The notes: generated by a model not told the origin, from the sequence alone. Positions 16,610-25,492 are shown, counted from the first letter of the stretch. The stretch is DNA of 64,000 bases from Micromonospora craniellae (GCF_014764405.1 NZ_CP061725.1:6775927-6839926); one strand, 5' to 3'. Numbers and translations are program-made.

Positions 16610-18619
16610 TCACTCCTTGACGAGCAGCAGGTTTCCGTGGTTGTCGACGGTCGCGGTCCACCCGGTGCCGACCACGGTCGTGCTGCCGTTCTCCCGGATG
16701 ACGGCCGGACCGGCGACCGTGCCGCCGGGGGCCAGGTCGGTACGGCGGTGGACGGTGGCGTCGACCCAGCCGTTCGCGCCGTAGACGCGGGTCGGTTCGG
16801 GCTGCGGGGTGGTGCCGGCCGGGGCCGTGAACCGTACGGCGGGTCGGGGGCCGTAGGCGGTCAGCCGGCAGTTGACGATCTCGGCCGGGTGACCGGAGCG
16901 GGCGTAGGCGTACCGCTCGGCGTAGGCGGCGTGGAAGGCCGCGACCAGTTCCTCGGCGGTGGCCGGTAGGTCCTCGACGGGGACGGCGAGGTCGAAGGAC
17001 TGGCCCCGGAACCGCATGCCCACCGACAGGCCGAAGGTGACCTGGTCGGGTTCGACGCCGTCCTCGGCCTTGAGTTGGGCCCGCGCGGTGTCGCGCAGTT
17101 CGGCCACGACGGCGCGTACGGCACCGAGTCCGCTCTCGTCGGCCGGCACCAGCACGGTGCGGACGTAGTCGTGCCGGGCCTGGGCGGTGACGAAGCCGAG
17201 GGCGGAGAAGTTGCCCGGTACCGGTGGCACGAGGACCCGGCGGATGCCCAGGTCGTCGGCGAGCACGGTGGCGTGCATCGGGCCGGCGCCGCCGAAGGGC
17301 ATCAGCACGAAGTCGCGGGGGTCGTGACCGCAGGCGACGGAGATCTCCTTGATCGCGCTGGTCATCTTGGCGGTGGCGATGGTGAGGATGCCGTGTGCCA
17401 GTTCCAGGTCGTCGAGACCGAACTCGGTTGCCAGGCGGTTCATGGCCGTCCGGGCGGCGGCGACGTCGAGGCGTACCTCGCCGCCGAGGCTCTCCTGGGG
17501 GTCGAGGTGACCGACGAGCAGGTGGGCGTCGGTGGTCGTCGGCTCGGTGCCGCCCCGGCCGTAGGCGGCGGGGCCGGGGGTGGAGCCGGCGCTGCGGGGG
17601 CCGATGCGCAGTTCGCCGCCGAGGTCACGCCAGGCGATCGAACCGCCACCAGCGCCGATCGTGTTGATCTCGACCTGGAAGGTGCGGTTCGGGTAGCCGG
17701 CGATCGTCCCGTCGTTGGTCATCAACGGGGTGCCGTTCTTGATCAGGCAGACGTCGGTGCTGGTGCCACCGATGTCGCAGGTGATCACGTTCGGGTAGCC
17801 GGCCAGGCCGGCGACGTGGACGCTGGCGGCGACACCGCCGGCCGGGCCGGACAGGGCCAGGTTGATCGGTAGCCGGCCGGCCTCCTCGGTGGACACCACG
17901 CCGCCGCTGCTGGTCATGATCGACAGCGGGTGGGCGTAGCCGCCCGCCGCGAGGGTGTCACCGAGTCCGCGCAGGTAGTCCGAGACGGTGGAGCGGACGC
18001 TGGCGTTGAGCACGGTGGTGGCGAAGCGCTCGTACTCGCCCTGCTCCGGCACCACCTCGGAGGAGATGGTGCAGACCAGGTCGGGATAGCGTTCGGCGAG
18101 GCGGGCGGCGGCGGCCCGCTCGTGGGCCGGGTTGCGGTAGGAGTGCAGCAGGCAGACGGCCACGGCCTTCGGCCCGGCGGCGGCCACCCGGTCCAGCACG
18201 CTGTCGAGGGCGGCGGTGTCCAGTGGCCGCACGACGCTGCCGTCGGCGCCGATGCGCTCGGGCAGGACGTGCCGCAGGCGACGGGGGGTCAGCGGGGGAC
18301 GTCCCGCCTCCTTGACGCTGTAGAGCTGCGGCCGGTGCCCGAGTCCCATCTCCAGGACGTCGCGGAAGCCCTCGGTGGCGACCACGCTGACCGGCTCGCC
18401 GGAGCCTTCCAGCAGCGCGTTGGTGACCCGGGTGGTGCCGTGGACGAAGCGATCGACCTCGTCGAGGCGTACGCCGAGCTTGGCCAGCCCCTCGAAGATG
18501 GCCGCGGCCGGGTCGTCGGGCGTGGACAGGGTCTTGGCCTCGGCGAGCCGGGCGGTGGCCGGCTCGTACACGATGACGTCGGTGAAGGTGCCACCGATGT
18601 CGACGCCGATGCACAGCAT
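16610..18619 (-). CDS. hyuA: Hydantoinase A / oxoprolinase-type ATPase subunit (HyuA)
   Basis: A 669-aa HyuA-family protein. The ASKHA-type nucleotide site opens with GVDIGGTFTDVIVYEP, followed by HGTTRVTNALLEG and ITCDIGGTSTDVCLI. It is the natural partner of HyuB at 8318-10336, although the two genes lie 6.3 kb apart in different operons; in most genomes hyuA and hyuB are adjacent. The complex would use ATP to hydrolyse a cyclic amide, imide or carbamate. It is followed 4 bp later by the ligase gene and preceded by a 64-bp gap after the ABC permease. Confidence 0.9.
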   Translation of the reverse strand: MLCIGVDIGGTFTDVIVYEPATARLAEAKTLSTPDDPAAAIFEGLAKLGVRLDEVDRFVHGTTRVTNALLEGSGEPVSVVATEGFRDVLEMGLGHRPQLYSVKEAGRPPLTPRRLRHVLPERIGADGSVVRPLDTAALDSVLDRVAAAGPKAVAVCLLHSYRNPAHERAAAARLAERYPDLVCTISSEVVPEQGEYERFATTVLNASVRSTVSDYLRGLGDTLAAGGYAHPLSIMTSSGGVVSTEEAGRLPINLALSGPAGGVAASVHVAGLAGYPNVITCDIGGTSTDVCLIKNGTPLMTNDGTIAGYPNRTFQVEINTIGAGGGSIAWRDLGGELRIGPRSAGSTPGPAAYGRGGTEPTTTDAHLLVGHLDPQESLGGEVRLDVAAARTAMNRLATEFGLDDLELAHGILTIATAKMTSAIKEISVACGHDPRDFVLMPFGGAGPMHATVLADDLGIRRVLVPPVPGNFSALGFVTAQARHDYVRTVLVPADESGLGAVRAVVAELRDTARAQLKAEDGVEPDQVTFGLSVGMRFRGQSFDLAVPVEDLPATAEELVAAFHAAYAERYAYARSGHPAEIVNCRLTAYGPRPAVRFTAPAGTTPQPEPTRVYGANGWVDATVHRRTDLAPGGTVAGPAVIRENGSTTVVGTGWTATVDNHGNLLLVKE

Positions 18620-18683
18620 GGCGAGCCTTTCGATAGTGGTGGGCGCGCTGGGTGCGGCGGCCGGCAGGGCACGCCGGGGTAGG

Positions 18684-19514
18684 TCAGAAGGTGACGCCGT
18701 ACCGGCGCAGGGTCCTGCTGGTGACGGCCCGCAGGATCCAGTCGAAGAGGTAGCCGAGCAGGCCGAGGGTGATGATGCCGACGAAGACCCACTCGGTCTT
18801 GGCGTAGTTGCGGGCAGTCCAGATGAGCGATCCGAGGCCGCTCTGTGCCGCGACGATCTCGGCGGAGACGATCGTCAGGAAGGAGTTGCCCATGGCCAGC
18901 CGGGCGCCGGTCACCACGTGCGGCACGGTCGACGGCAGGACCACCGAGGCCAGGGTGCGTACCGCGTTGGCGCCGAGCGCGCGGGCCGCGCGCAGGCGGA
19001 GTTCGTCGACGGATAGGACGCCGGCCAGGGTGTTGAGCGCGACGATGAAGACGGTGGTGTAGAAGATCAGCGCGATCTTCGACGCCTCGCCCGGCCCGAG
19101 CCAGATGATCGCCAGGGTGACGAAGGCGATCGGCGGGACGAACCGGAAGAACTGAATGTACGGGTCCAGCATCAGCCGCAGCCACGGTACGCAGCCCATC
19201 AGCAGGCCGACCGGTACGCCGATGACGACACCGAGCGCCCAGCCGGTGAGGATCCGGGTCGACGAGGCGCTGATCGAGCTGGCCAGCGTGCCGTCCTGGA
19301 TGAGTTCGACCGCGCCGCGCCAGGTGAGCAGCGGTGAGGGCAGGAAGAAGGCGGTGTAGTTGCGGCTGACCAGGTCCCAGATGACGACGCCGAGCAGCAC
19401 CGACAGGGCCGACAGTCCGATCCGCTTCAGCCGGGGTCGGCTGGTGCGTCGGCGGGCCGGGCCGGTCGTGTCGCGGCTGGTCTTTTCCGGCACCGTGCGC
19501 AGGTCCACGCTCAT
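18684..19514 (-). CDS. ABC transporter permease (SsuC/TauC type)
   Basis: A 276-aa inner-membrane permease with about six hydrophobic segments and the binding-protein-dependent transport motif region LGANAVRTLASVVLPSTVPH (EAA loop). This is the nitrate/sulfonate/taurine-type family, which also takes up aromatic sulfonates, phthalate and pyrimidine precursors. Translation is coupled to the ATPase gene by an ATGA overlap at 19511-19514. Together with the next two genes it forms a complete importer, which likely brings in the substrate of the HyuA/HyuB and BMC system. Confidence 0.9.
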   Translation of the reverse strand: MSVDLRTVPEKTSRDTTGPARRRTSRPRLKRIGLSALSVLLGVVIWDLVSRNYTAFFLPSPLLTWRGAVELIQDGTLASSISASSTRILTGWALGVVIGVPVGLLMGCVPWLRLMLDPYIQFFRFVPPIAFVTLAIIWLGPGEASKIALIFYTTVFIVALNTLAGVLSVDELRLRAARALGANAVRTLASVVLPSTVPHVVTGARLAMGNSFLTIVSAEIVAAQSGLGSLIWTARNYAKTEWVFVGIITLGLLGYLFDWILRAVTSRTLRRYGVTF

Positions 19515-20356
19515 CGTCGTGCCTTCCTGTCGGCGCCGTCGGGTATCGGGCGCTGCCGACCGTCGTGTCCGTCGTCGAGGCCCTGGGCCTGCAGGGTGCG
19601 GGCCACCTCGGCGCCGATGTCCTCGCGTAGTTCGCGAAAGAGTGCGGCGCTGGCCGGGTCGGTCAGGTCGCGGGGTCGGGGCAGGTCGCACGGGTAGACG
19701 TTCTTGATGGCCGCCGAGGGGCCGGCGGTCATGGTGACGATCCGGTCGCCGAGCAGGATCGCCTCGCCGATGTCGTGCGTGACGAACACGATGGTGGCGC
19801 CGGTCTCCCGCCAGATCCGGTCGAGTTCGACCTGCATGACCAGTCGGGTCTGGGCGTCCAGGGCGCCGAAGGGTTCGTCCATAAGCACGACCGACGGTTC
19901 GTTGGCCAGCACCCGGGCCAGTTGTGCGCGCTGGCGCATGCCGCCGGACAGTTGGCCGGGGAACCGGTCGGCGCTGTGGCTGAGGCCGACCATGGCCAGG
20001 TAGCGGTCGACGTCGGTGGCCCGCTGGGCCTTGGCGACGCCGCGCATGCGCGGGCCGAAGTCGACGTTCTGTCGGACCGTCAGCCACGGGAAGAGCGCTT
20101 CGGCGCTCTGGAACACCACGCCGCGGGAAACGTCGGGGCCGGTGACCCGCGCGTCCGCGCAGGTCACCTCCCCACCGACGGGTGTGACGAAGCCGGCGAT
20201 CGCGTTGAGCAGTGTCGACTTGCCGCAGCCGCTGGGGCCGAGCAGGCAGACGAACTCCCCTGCGGCGATGTCCAGGTTCGCCTGGCGGACCGCTACGAAG
20301 TCGCCGAACCGGATGTCGACGTCGCTCACGGACACCGGGGAGCCCGTACGGTTCAC
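19511..20356 (-). CDS. ABC transporter ATP-binding protein (SsuB/TauB type)
   Basis: A 281-aa ATPase with Walker A (GPSGCGKST), Q-loop (VVFQSAEALFPW), signature (LSGGMRQRAQLARVL), Walker B (VVLMDEPFGALD) and switch His (FVTHDIGEA). It energises the SsuC/TauC-type permease. The GTG start at 20356 overlaps the stop of the binding-protein gene (GTGA); an ORF extending further upstream is the out-of-frame shadow of that gene. Confidence 0.92.
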   Translation of the reverse strand: MNRTGSPVSVSDVDIRFGDFVAVRQANLDIAAGEFVCLLGPSGCGKSTLLNAIAGFVTPVGGEVTCADARVTGPDVSRGVVFQSAEALFPWLTVRQNVDFGPRMRGVAKAQRATDVDRYLAMVGLSHSADRFPGQLSGGMRQRAQLARVLANEPSVVLMDEPFGALDAQTRLVMQVELDRIWRETGATIVFVTHDIGEAILLGDRIVTMTAGPSAAIKNVYPCDLPRPRDLTDPASAALFRELREDIGAEVARTLQAQGLDDGHDGRQRPIPDGADRKARR

Positions 20357-21312
20357 GCCACTCCCCTGATCATGACGGTCGCCGGGTCGGCCTTCTGGCT
20401 GACGATGTTGCTGTCCTGCTGGAACTGGGCGATCTCCTGGTAGCGCTGGATGTCCTCGTCGGTGAAGTCGCGGACCTGGCACTGCACGCCTTCGAGGAGG
20501 GTCTGGGCCTCGGCGGCGGGCACCTTGATCGCGGTCTCGGTGACGGTGCCGGCCTTGGCGGGGTCGGCGGTGAGCTGCTCGCAGGCCTGGGCGATGGTGT
20601 CGACGACCTTCTTGGCCGTCTCCTTGTTCCCCTCGTACCAGGCGCCGTCGACGCCGATCACGAGGTTGTAGACGTATCCGATATCGCCGCTGGTCAGCAG
20701 GACCGTGCCGCCGTTGGCGACGCCACGCGAGGGCCACGGCTCCCACATGATGTAGCCATCGACGTCGCCTCGTTGCAGCAGAGCCGGCATCTCGGCGGGC
20801 GAGGCGTTGACGAACTCGACCGTGTCGCGGGCGATGTTGCGGCTGTCGAGCACCTTGTTGGTGGCGTACTCGTTCACCGTGCCGGGGACGACGCCGTACT
20901 TCTTGATACCGGCGACGTCGGTGATGCCGGAACGGGCGACGAGCTTGATGAAGCTGGGCGACTGGGAGAAGACCGCGAGTCCCTTGATGTCGCCCCGGGT
21001 CGCCCGGTTGAGCAGGCTCGATTCGGTGCTGGCGGTGACCTGGCCCTGCTTGGCCAGGATCGCGTCGAGCCCGCCGGTCCCCTCCTGGTACTGGGTGACG
21101 GTCACATCGAGCCCGGCCTGGTCGAAGAGGTTCTCCTGGTCGGCGAGGTAGATCGGGGAGTAGGCCGGGTCGACGCCGACGCCGAAGTTGACGGCGGGGG
21201 TGGGACCGGCGCTGTCGCCGCCGGACTCGCCGGCGGACTGGTTCTCGGAACACGCCGCCATGGCGACGGTCATCAGCAGGGCGGCGGCCGCAGCCGTTAC
21301 GCGCATTCTCAT
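20353..21312 (-). CDS. ABC transporter substrate-binding lipoprotein (NMT1/SsuA-like)
   Basis: A 319-aa solute-binding protein. It starts with a lipoprotein signal peptide (MRMRVTAAAAALLMTVAMAA) ending in the lipobox Cys, then a Ser/Gly linker. Its body resembles NMT1/SsuA-like receptors (VDPAYSPIYLADQENLFDQ, GDVDGYIMWEPW). I chose the ATG at 21312 because GGGG precedes it; in-frame ATG codons at 21330 and 21306 are less well placed. It is the first gene of the second operon and lies directly downstream of the operator-like sequence at 21336-21351. Confidence 0.9.
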   Translation of the reverse strand: MRMRVTAAAAALLMTVAMAACSENQSAGESGGDSAGPTPAVNFGVGVDPAYSPIYLADQENLFDQAGLDVTVTQYQEGTGGLDAILAKQGQVTASTESSLLNRATRGDIKGLAVFSQSPSFIKLVARSGITDVAGIKKYGVVPGTVNEYATNKVLDSRNIARDTVEFVNASPAEMPALLQRGDVDGYIMWEPWPSRGVANGGTVLLTSGDIGYVYNLVIGVDGAWYEGNKETAKKVVDTIAQACEQLTADPAKAGTVTETAIKVPAAEAQTLLEGVQCQVRDFTDEDIQRYQEIAQFQQDSNIVSQKADPATVMIRGVA

Positions 21313-21335
21313 GGCTACCCCAGACTCCATCGGCT

Positions 21336-21351
21336 CATATTGTGGTCTTAG
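21336..21351. promoter_or_regulatory. Second copy of the IclR operator-like motif
   Basis: On the plus strand this reads CATATTGTGGTCTTAG. It shares TGTGGTC-N-TAG with the site at 10445-10461, and in both places the TAG is followed 12 bases later by an AT-rich ATATG/TTATG end. It lies 24 bp upstream of the binding-protein start, in the same orientation relative to the leftward operon as the first site. Only one half-site is well conserved here. Confidence 0.6.
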
Positions 21352-21372
21352 TTTCTTAATATGGGACGCTAC

Positions 21373-21388
21373 TGTGAAGCGCTTTACA
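21373..21388. promoter_or_regulatory. LacI-type operator-like palindrome
   Basis: TGTGAAGCGCTTTACA is a 16-bp palindrome with one mismatched pair and a central GCGC, the classic form of a LacI/GalR-family site. It lies in the intergenic region between the divergent binding-protein gene and the MaoC gene. No LacI-family gene is in the window, so a regulator elsewhere would be needed. Confidence 0.45.
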
Positions 21389-21487
21389 ACGTCAAGAGGA
21401 TGCAAGCGACAGCCTCCCACCACAGACAGTAGCCAGAACCCGTTGGACGCCCTGTCGCGCTAACCGCCGATCGAGGAGATAGCGACC

Positions 21488-22420
21488 ATGAAGTACCTGA
21501 ACAATCCACTTGGTGCGACGAATCCGAAATCCCGGTCGAGGGTTCCACACGAGAAGGCCGTCACACACCGTGTCGACCGTTCCGCCGTGGACCGGCTCCT
21601 CTCCTCCGGCCGGCACGCGCCGACGACGACCGAGCGGACCTGGACCGTGACCGACACGCTCCTCTACGCCCTCGGTGTCGGCGCCGGCGCAACCGATCCC
21701 GCCGCCGAACTCCGGTTCACCACGGAGAACTCCACCGGGCACCCACACGCCGTACTCCCGAGCTTCGCCACCCTGCTCGCCGCCGAACCGCCGTACCTCG
21801 GCGAACCGGCCGTCGTCCGGCACGCCGGGGAGACCCTGACCCTGCACCGGCCGTTGCCACCCGCCGGCCGGGCCCGCACCACCGCCACCGTCACCGACGT
21901 GTACGACCAGACCAGCGGGGCCCTGGTCGAACACCGATCCGAGATCCACGACACCGACGGCGCGCACCTGGCCACCGTCGAGCGGGCCATGTTCGTCATC
22001 GGGACCGGCGGCTTCGGCGGACGACGCGCACCGCACACCCCCTGGCAGCGACCGGCGGAACGCCCCCACCACACCGCCCACCACCACACCCGCCCCGAAC
22101 AGGCTCTGCTCTACCGCCTCAGCGGCGACCGCAACCCGCTGCACTCGGACCCGACGGTCGCCGACGCCGTCGGACTACCCGGACCCGTCCTGCACGGACT
22201 GTGCACCTTCGGTTTCGCCGCCCGGACCCTGCTGCGGACCGTCGCCGACGACGACCCTGACCGGATACGCCGGATCAGCGCCCGGTTCACCGCACCACTG
22301 TTCCCCGGGGACACCCTCACCGTGCTGGTGTGGCGCCGCCCGGATGGCGTCCTCTTCCAGGCCGTCGACGGCCGAGGCCGTCCGGTCCTCGACCGGGGCA
22401 TGCTGGACCTGCACGGATGA
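21488..22420 (+). CDS. MaoC-type (R)-hydratase / hot-dog dehydratase
   Basis: A 310-aa protein with two hot-dog halves. The second contains the hydratase-2 motif SGDRNPLHSDP with the Asp/His catalytic pair and VLHGLCTFGFAAR. Such proteins hydrate 2-enoyl-CoAs or act as mesaconyl-type dehydratases. GAGGAG precedes the ATG. It is divergent from the second BMC-associated operon and could be co-regulated with it; a CoA substrate from the AMP ligase is a reasonable guess only. Confidence 0.8.
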   Translation: MKYLNNPLGATNPKSRSRVPHEKAVTHRVDRSAVDRLLSSGRHAPTTTERTWTVTDTLLYALGVGAGATDPAAELRFTTENSTGHPHAVLPSFATLLAAEPPYLGEPAVVRHAGETLTLHRPLPPAGRARTTATVTDVYDQTSGALVEHRSEIHDTDGAHLATVERAMFVIGTGGFGGRRAPHTPWQRPAERPHHTAHHHTRPEQALLYRLSGDRNPLHSDPTVADAVGLPGPVLHGLCTFGFAARTLLRTVADDDPDRIRRISARFTAPLFPGDTLTVLVWRRPDGVLFQAVDGRGRPVLDRGMLDLHG

Positions 22421-22465
22421 CCTCGACGCGGCCTCCGCCCGCTGGAGCGTGCGGCCGGACCGCTC

Positions 22466-24040
22466 CTACTCCCGCCAGCCGGTCAGCTCGATTCCCTTGC
22501 CCAGATCCACCCGGAAGCCCAGCGCGACCTCGCCACTCTCGCCCGGCGCGAGCGACAGCCGCCAGGTCAACTCACCCAGCTCCGTACGCTCGACCGGCGG
22601 TGGCACGACCGTCGTCTCCCGCACCACCACCGCCTCGTCGCGCGACACCGGGAGCTGATCACGCACCTCGACGGTCGCCGGGCGGGGCGTGTGGTTGCCG
22701 ACGGTGATCCGGTACTCCACCTCCCGCCGTCGGGTCGACCCGAGGGTGGCCTTGGTCTCGGCACGACGGTGCAGCTTCCGCTCCACCCGCAGCCGGTCGT
22801 CCACCCCGAGCGCCAACTCGGTCTCCTCACCCGGCGCCCACATCGGCAGCCGGGTGGACGCGACGAAGTCGGCGTCGTGGAACACCGCGGCCTGGCCGGG
22901 GAGCAGCGTGTGCTCCGACGTGTTGCGTACCGTGGCCCGCAGGTGCGCCTCGGCGGCCCGGACCGGCGCGGTGACGTGGTCCAGCCGGGCCGGCAGCTCC
23001 AGCACGGCGATGGTGGCCCGGTGCGCGCTGCCGTCAGCCGGCACCGCCACGGGCCGGGCCGGCCGGTAGGTGGCCGCGCTGCGCCCCTGCTCGACCTCGG
23101 CGACGCTCTCCCGAATCATCTGCGGGGCCGGGGGCGCGGCACGGGCCGGGATGCCGGCCGGCGCCGCGCCGAACGCGGGCATCCCGGCCACCATGTCGGG
23201 CGTCGCACGTGGGGACGGCGGCCGGAACCGGTCGAGATACCAGGGCGACAGCTCGGGTACGCCGGTCGTCGCCCCCGGCCGGGCGGTGGACAGGTGGAGT
23301 TCGCACTCCGGCCAGTCCTCCCCGGTGCTCTGGCTGACCATCCCGAACCAGGTGACGGTCATGGTGTCGTCGACCAGCCGCAGATCGTAGGAGGGTTGCC
23401 AGCGGGCCCCCTCCACGAGGTAGGTCAGCTCCAGCTCGACATCGGCGTCGTCGGCCTCCACCGCCACGATCACCTCGACGGCCAGCCGGTCCGGCTGTTG
23501 TTTGCCGTGCGCGGCGTCGAGGTCGCGCCCGACCGCCGCCAGTTCCTCCCCCAGTTCGGTACGCCGACGGGCCAGCCCACGCCGTCGGGTACGCGAGTCG
23601 GCGAGTTGAGCGGCCACCGAATCGGTGAAGGTGGTCACGTCGCTCGGCGCGGCGTCGCCGGCGGCCAGTGCACGGGCGTACGTGCCACCGGCCCGCTCGG
23701 CCAGCCGGGTGAGGAACTCCCCGCGCTGCGCCTCGATCCCGTCCGTGTCGTCGATCTCGGCCAGTTCGTCGGCCAACTCGCGACGACGCTGCTCCAGCCC
23801 GACGACCTGCGCGTCGGTGCTGCGGGCCTGCCGCCACGTGGTCACGTCCACGCCGAGCACGGTGGCCGCGCCCCGGCCGCCGACCCGGACCGAGTCCCGC
23901 CGCAGGCCGAGCGGGAGCGGTGCGACGCGTACCCGGTGCTGGCCGGCCGCCAGTCGGGTGCCGCCGCGCCGGGTGACCCGGGCCCGGTCCGGATAGACGG
24001 TGACGCCGCCGATGGGGGCATCGATCTCCGCAGTGTCCAC
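22466..24040 (-). CDS. DUF4139 / MuiA-like protein
   Basis: A 524-aa protein of the DUF4139 (with N-terminal DUF4140) family, sometimes called mucoidy inhibitor A. The N-terminus IDAPIGGVTVYPDRARVTRRG is typical, followed by a helical, charged region (about residues 70-190) likely to be coiled coil, then the C-terminal domain with YLVEGARWQPSYDLRL and the conserved NTSEHTLLPGQAAVF. Function in bacteria is not established. The GTG at 24040 is the best start because the upstream open frame runs through the promoter side of the divergent gene. It faces the MaoC gene. Confidence 0.82.
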   Translation of the reverse strand: MDTAEIDAPIGGVTVYPDRARVTRRGGTRLAAGQHRVRVAPLPLGLRRDSVRVGGRGAATVLGVDVTTWRQARSTDAQVVGLEQRRRELADELAEIDDTDGIEAQRGEFLTRLAERAGGTYARALAAGDAAPSDVTTFTDSVAAQLADSRTRRRGLARRRTELGEELAAVGRDLDAAHGKQQPDRLAVEVIVAVEADDADVELELTYLVEGARWQPSYDLRLVDDTMTVTWFGMVSQSTGEDWPECELHLSTARPGATTGVPELSPWYLDRFRPPSPRATPDMVAGMPAFGAAPAGIPARAAPPAPQMIRESVAEVEQGRSAATYRPARPVAVPADGSAHRATIAVLELPARLDHVTAPVRAAEAHLRATVRNTSEHTLLPGQAAVFHDADFVASTRLPMWAPGEETELALGVDDRLRVERKLHRRAETKATLGSTRRREVEYRITVGNHTPRPATVEVRDQLPVSRDEAVVVRETTVVPPPVERTELGELTWRLSLAPGESGEVALGFRVDLGKGIELTGWRE

Positions 24041-24148
24041 GGCGGCGAGGGTAGTCGAACCACGCTCGCATCTGTGGCCTGCGGCGCCACCGGTGCGGTT
24101 CCCGGGACGCCGGCGCGAACCACCGGCTCGGAACTCCGTAGCCTTGTC

Positions 24149-25381
24149 ATGGTGGCATCTGCGCGGGAACGGATCAGGGCGGTTCTCGCCGGGACGGTCG
24201 ACTACGAATCGGGGCTGGACGCGCTGACCGTGACACCGGCGGCCGAGGTCGACCCGGAGCTGGTGACCGCGAAGGACGAGGCGTGCGCACGGCTGTGGCG
24301 GGGCGGATGGCAGCCGGCCGAGTTGCACCGGGTGGTGGCCCGGCGTGGCGGGCCGCGTCAGGCCGATCTGGTGACCGACGCGGTCGCCGCGTACCTGCGA
24401 CAGTTTCCCCGGGCCACGGTCGACGGGCGGTGGCGGGCGCAGGCGGACACCCTCGGGGCACGGGTCTGGTGGGCCGGCGACGCGACGTACGTCGACGGAC
24501 TCGTGGCCCGTTGGCGGCTCGACCGGGTGGCCGTACTCGACCTGGTGTTGGGCCTGCTCGCCATCCTGTCCGCGCTTCCACCCATCGAGGTGCTCGTTCC
24601 CCCGCCCGGGTCCGCCGCCGCGCCGGTGGAGGGGTCGAGCACCGTCGGGTCGTCCCGGATCGACGCCCGGCTGCTGGATCGGGTACGCGCCCTGCTCGCC
24701 AAGGCGGAGTCGACGACCTTTCCGGCCGAGGCGCAGGCATACACCGCCAAGGCCCAGGAGTTGGTCACCCGGCACAGCCTGGACGAGGCGCTGCTGGCAG
24801 CCCGGGGCGCTGACGCGGCACCGGTGGTGCCGTACGCGCGTCGGATCGGCGTGGACCATCCGCACGACGGGGAGAAGGCGTCCCTGCTGGACGCCATCGC
24901 CCGGGCCAACCGCTGTCACACGGTCTCGTCACCGGAGCTGGCGTTCAGCACCGTCTTCGGTTTCGACACCGACATCGACGCGGTCGACCTGCTCTACACC
25001 TCGCTGCTGGTCCAGGCGCACCGGGCGATGGCCCGGTCCGAGCCGCCGGGCGGCAAGGCCGGTCGGAGCCGGTTGAAGGCGTACCGCCAGTCCTTCCTGG
25101 TGGCGTTCGCCGACCGGATCGGCGAACGGTTGGCTGACGCGGCGCAGCTCGCGTTGACGCAGGCCACCGACCGGGGTGACGGGGACGGGGGGACCGACTC
25201 AGCCGATCTGCTGCCGGTGCTCGCGGCCCGAGACGAGCAGATCCGCGAGACCATGCAGCGGGTCTTCCCCCACACGGTCCGGGCCCGGGCCATTCGGGTG
25301 GACAGCCGGGACGGCTGGGAGTCCGGTCGGCAGGCCGCTGACCGTGCCACGCTGCCGACCGGCACCACCCGGACCCGATAG
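24149..25381 (+). CDS. DUF2786-containing protein
   Basis: A 410-aa protein recognisable from the DUF2786 block at about residues 175-215 (RVRALLAKAESTTFPAEAQA, YTAKAQELVTRHSLDEAL). The rest is an actinobacterial-type extension. The role is unknown. It is divergent from the DUF4139 gene with about 108 bp between starts. No clear ribosome site precedes the ATG at 24149, so translation may be leaderless; GTG at 24152 is an alternative one codon later. Confidence 0.8.
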   Translation: MVASARERIRAVLAGTVDYESGLDALTVTPAAEVDPELVTAKDEACARLWRGGWQPAELHRVVARRGGPRQADLVTDAVAAYLRQFPRATVDGRWRAQADTLGARVWWAGDATYVDGLVARWRLDRVAVLDLVLGLLAILSALPPIEVLVPPPGSAAAPVEGSSTVGSSRIDARLLDRVRALLAKAESTTFPAEAQAYTAKAQELVTRHSLDEALLAARGADAAPVVPYARRIGVDHPHDGEKASLLDAIARANRCHTVSSPELAFSTVFGFDTDIDAVDLLYTSLLVQAHRAMARSEPPGGKAGRSRLKAYRQSFLVAFADRIGERLADAAQLALTQATDRGDGDGGTDSADLLPVLAARDEQIRETMQRVFPHTVRARAIRVDSRDGWESGRQAADRATLPTGTTRTR

Positions 25382-25462
25382 TCCCGGCCCCGGCGAGGTC
25401 AGAGGTCGCACCCGGTGCACCTGCCGCCCGGCCAGGTCAGGCAGCGTGTTAGCGTACGGAAA

Positions 25463-25483
25463 TGGAAACCGTAGTCGTTATCA
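25463..25483. promoter_or_regulatory. Candidate metal-regulator operator upstream of FecCD operon
   Basis: TGGAAAC-N7-GTTATCA is an imperfect 21-bp inverted repeat ending 9 bp before the permease ATG. A second inverted repeat, TACGG-N9-CCGTA (25455-25473), overlaps it. The shape recalls Fur/Zur-type boxes, but it does not match the IdeR/DtxR consensus. Which regulator binds cannot be said from sequence alone. Confidence 0.35.
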
Positions 25484-25492
25484 GGTTGCCGC

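Noticed and set aside
16610..18619. Acetone or acetophenone carboxylase
   Set aside because: The third (gamma or small) subunits of such carboxylases are missing and the pair fits hydantoinase/oxoprolinase better; kept only as a distant alternative.
22691..25381. An 896-codon plus-strand frame ending in the DUF2786 gene
   Set aside because: The part before 24149 lies antisense to the DUF4139 gene and has no family similarity.
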